A stretch of DNA of 6,709 bases, taken from contig JALWQC010000199.1 in assembly GCA_027080755.1 (NCBI GenBank), forward strand, positions 1 through 6,709, written 5' to 3'. Both the position numbers and the translations under genes were made by a program. Each line of letters starts with the position of its first letter. Position 1 is the stretch's first letter. This stretch comes from Paracoccaceae bacterium. GTDB taxonomy: Bacteria > Pseudomonadota > Alphaproteobacteria > Rhodobacterales > Rhodobacteraceae. This document shows, in pieces, positions 4,764 through 6,709 of this stretch. The notes beneath the pieces were generated by a model. That model was not told the origin of the DNA. It saw only the letters and a program-made list of their open reading frames with translations, and ran no database searches.

Positions 4764-6709
4764 ATGAACCCGCTTCTGGCCGACTGGAAAACCCCGTTCG
4801 AAATCCCGCCGTTCGACAGCATCACCGATGCGGATTTTGCCCCCGCCTTCGATGTTGCCTTTGCCGATGCGCGCAAAAATCTGGACACCATCGCCGCCGA
4901 TCCGGCCGCCCCGACATTCGCCAACACGATAGAGGCCATGGAACGCGCCGAGGCGCTGCTGGAACGTGTCGCTGGCGTGTTTTTCAACCTTGCCAGCGCC
5001 GACAGCAATCCCGCGCGCGAGGGGCTGCAACGGGATCTGGCCCCGAAATTCGCCGCGTTTTCCGCCGAAACCCTGATGAACGCCGACCTGTTTGCGCGGG
5101 TCGATGCCCTGTTTCAGGGACGCGATGCGCTGGATTTGACGGATGAACAGCGCCGCGTTCTGGAATTGTATCACCGCATGTTTGTGCGCGCCGGTGCGGC
5201 GCTGGACCCTTCCGCGCGCGAACGTCTGAAACAGATTATGGAGCGTCTGGCCAGCCTTGGCACCGCCTTTTCGCAAAACGTTCTGGCGGATGAAAAAGAC
5301 TGGGAAATGGTGCTGGGGGCGGATGATCTGGACGGGTTGCCTGCGGCGCTGGTGGCGGCGATGCAGCAGGCGGCAAAGGATCGCGGGCGGGACGGCTATG
5401 TGGTGACGCTGTCGCGCTCGCTTATCGTGCCGTTCCTGCAAAATTCCACCCGCCGCGATTTGCGCGAACGGGCGTTCCGGGCCTGGGTGGCGCGCGGGGA
5501 AAACGGCGGCGAAACCGACAATCTGGCGATCGTGGCGGAAGCGCTGGCCTTGCGGCAGGAACGGGCGCAGTTGCTGGGGTTCGACAATTTCGCCGCCTTC
5601 AAGCTGGATAACGAGATGGCCAAAACCCCCGCGGCCGTGCGCGATTTGCTGATGGCGGTCTGGGAACCGGCCAAGGCCGCCGCCGAACGGGATGCGGCAA
5701 AGCTGACGGCGCTGCTGCATGAAGACGGCATAAACGGCGATCTGGCCCCGTGGGACTGGCGCTTCTATGCTGCGCGCCTGCAAAAGGCCGAGCATGATCT
5801 GGACGAGGCGGAAATCAAGCCCTACCTGCAGCTGGACAACATGATCGCGGCGGCGTTTGACGTGGCGGGGCGGCTGTTCGGCCTGTCGTTCAAACCGCTG
5901 GACGTGCCGCTGTATCACCCCGACGCCCGCGCATGGGAGGTCGAAAAAGACGGCCGCCATATCGGGGTGTTCATCGGGGATTATTTCGCCCGCGCCAGCA
6001 AACGCTCGGGCGCGTGGTGTTCCCGTTTCCGCCCGCAGTCGAAGCTGGACGGCGAGGTCCGCCCGATCGTGGTCAACGTCTGCAATTTTGCCAAACCGCC
6101 GGCGGGCGAGGCGGCGCTGCTGACCTTTGACGACGCGCGCACGCTGTTCCATGAATTCGGCCACGCGCTGCATTCGCTTATGTCGGATGTGACCTATGGC
6201 TTCATTTCCGGCACCTCGGTTTCGCGCGATTTCGTCGAGCTGCCCAGCCAGCTTTACGAACATTGGCTGAGCGAGCCGCAGGTGCTGTCCAAACATGCGC
6301 TCCACGCGGAAACCGGCCAGCCGATGCCGCAGGAATTGCTGGAAAAACTGCTGGCGGCAGAGAATTTCGATCAGGGGTTCGCGACGGTGGAATATACGGC
6401 CTCGGCGCTTGTTGATCTGGATTTCCACGACGGCCCCGCGCCTGCGGATCCGATGGCGGCACAGACGGCAACGCTGGAACGCCTCGGGATGCCGGCCGCG
6501 ATCACCATGCGCCACGCAACCCCGCATTTCGCGCATGTGTTTTCCGGCGACGGCTATTCCAGCGGCTATTATTCCTACATGTGGTCCGAGGTCATGGACG
6601 CCGACGCCTTCGAGGCCTTCAGGGAAACCGGCGACCCGTTCGACCCCGAAACCGCCGACCGTCTGGCCGAGTTTATCTACACCGCCGGCGGCTCGCGCGA
6701 TGCGGCCGA
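4764..6709 (+). CDS. dcp: M3-family zinc metallopeptidase, Dcp-like peptidyl-dipeptidase (3' partial)
   Basis: An open frame of 648 codons runs off the right edge. It is a member of the M3 (thimet oligopeptidase) family and looks closer to peptidyl-dipeptidase Dcp than to PrlC: an N-terminal 'MNPLL' start, 'RVAGVFFNL', 'NVCNFAKPPAGEAALL' and 'RDFVELPSQ' all have counterparts in E. coli Dcp as I recall it. The zinc site is complete: HEFGH at 463-467 (His463, catalytic Glu464, His467) and Glu492, 25 residues later. The substrate-side 'GYSSGYYSYMW' motif follows near residue 598. Dcp removes C-terminal dipeptides from oligopeptides. There is no signal peptide, so it is likely cytoplasmic. The sequence ends at 'YTAGGSRDAA', about 20-30 residues short of the family's usual end. 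Start ATG 4764 has AAGGA (4753-4757) 6 bases upstream and lies 3 bases after the permease stop, so the two genes are probably co-transcribed. Confidence 0.92.
   Translation, partial: MNPLLADWKTPFEIPPFDSITDADFAPAFDVAFADARKNLDTIAADPAAPTFANTIEAMERAEALLERVAGVFFNLASADSNPAREGLQRDLAPKFAAFSAETLMNADLFARVDALFQGRDALDLTDEQRRVLELYHRMFVRAGAALDPSARERLKQIMERLASLGTAFSQNVLADEKDWEMVLGADDLDGLPAALVAAMQQAAKDRGRDGYVVTLSRSLIVPFLQNSTRRDLRERAFRAWVARGENGGETDNLAIVAEALALRQERAQLLGFDNFAAFKLDNEMAKTPAAVRDLLMAVWEPAKAAAERDAAKLTALLHEDGINGDLAPWDWRFYAARLQKAEHDLDEAEIKPYLQLDNMIAAAFDVAGRLFGLSFKPLDVPLYHPDARAWEVEKDGRHIGVFIGDYFARASKRSGAWCSRFRPQSKLDGEVRPIVVNVCNFAKPPAGEAALLTFDDARTLFHEFGHALHSLMSDVTYGFISGTSVSRDFVELPSQLYEHWLSEPQVLSKHALHAETGQPMPQELLEKLLAAENFDQGFATVEYTASALVDLDFHDGPAPADPMAAQTATLERLGMPAAITMRHATPHFAHVFSGDGYSSGYYSYMWSEVMDADAFEAFRETGDPFDPETADRLAEFIYTAGGSRDAA

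Noticed and set aside
4635..6536. A 633-codon minus-strand frame opposite the peptidase gene
   Set aside because: The plus-strand frame carries the complete M3 zinc site and family motifs in order. The reverse frame is Arg/Gln rich and has no recognisable domain.

Overview
The window reads as part of the chromosome of a high-GC alphaproteobacterium. Rhodobacterales/Rhodobacteraceae is my best guess, from GC-rich third codon positions and the character of the proteins. This assignment is inference, as no rRNA or marker gene is present. Nearly all of the 6709 bases belong to recognisable genes, and I see no mobile element, CRISPR array, tRNA or phage gene.

Layout. (1) Bases 1-334 (+) are the 3' end of a penicillin-binding protein 1C gene. 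(2) Bases 335-459 are a short convergent gap with two GC-rich inverted repeats. (3) Bases 460-2958 (-) are an 832-residue FAD/folate dehydrogenase of the dimethylglycine/sarcosine dehydrogenase family. (4) Bases 2959-3137 are a divergent control region. It holds a well-spaced sigma-54-type promoter facing right and a nested palindrome upstream of it. (5) Bases 3138-3920 (+) encode a secreted amino-acid-binding protein. (6) A textbook intrinsic terminator follows at 3936-3962. (7) Bases 3966-4760 (+) encode a HisM/GlnP-type amino-acid ABC permease whose start codon is 3 bases after the terminator's T tract. (8) Bases 4764-6709 (+) are a Dcp-like M3 zinc peptidase, cut by the window edge about 20-30 codons before its expected end.

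Taken together, the middle of the window looks like a nitrogen or amino-acid scavenging locus. A sigma-54 promoter, typical of nitrogen control, would drive amino-acid uptake. The peptidase would release dipeptides, and the divergent dehydrogenase would demethylate N-methylated glycine towards glycine while feeding the folate C1 pool. This joint role is inference; the individual family assignments are much firmer.

I did not find a wholly new system. The points most worth checking are the sigma-54 promoter with its palindrome, the terminator placed directly against the permease start, and the absence of an ATPase gene next to the transporter genes.
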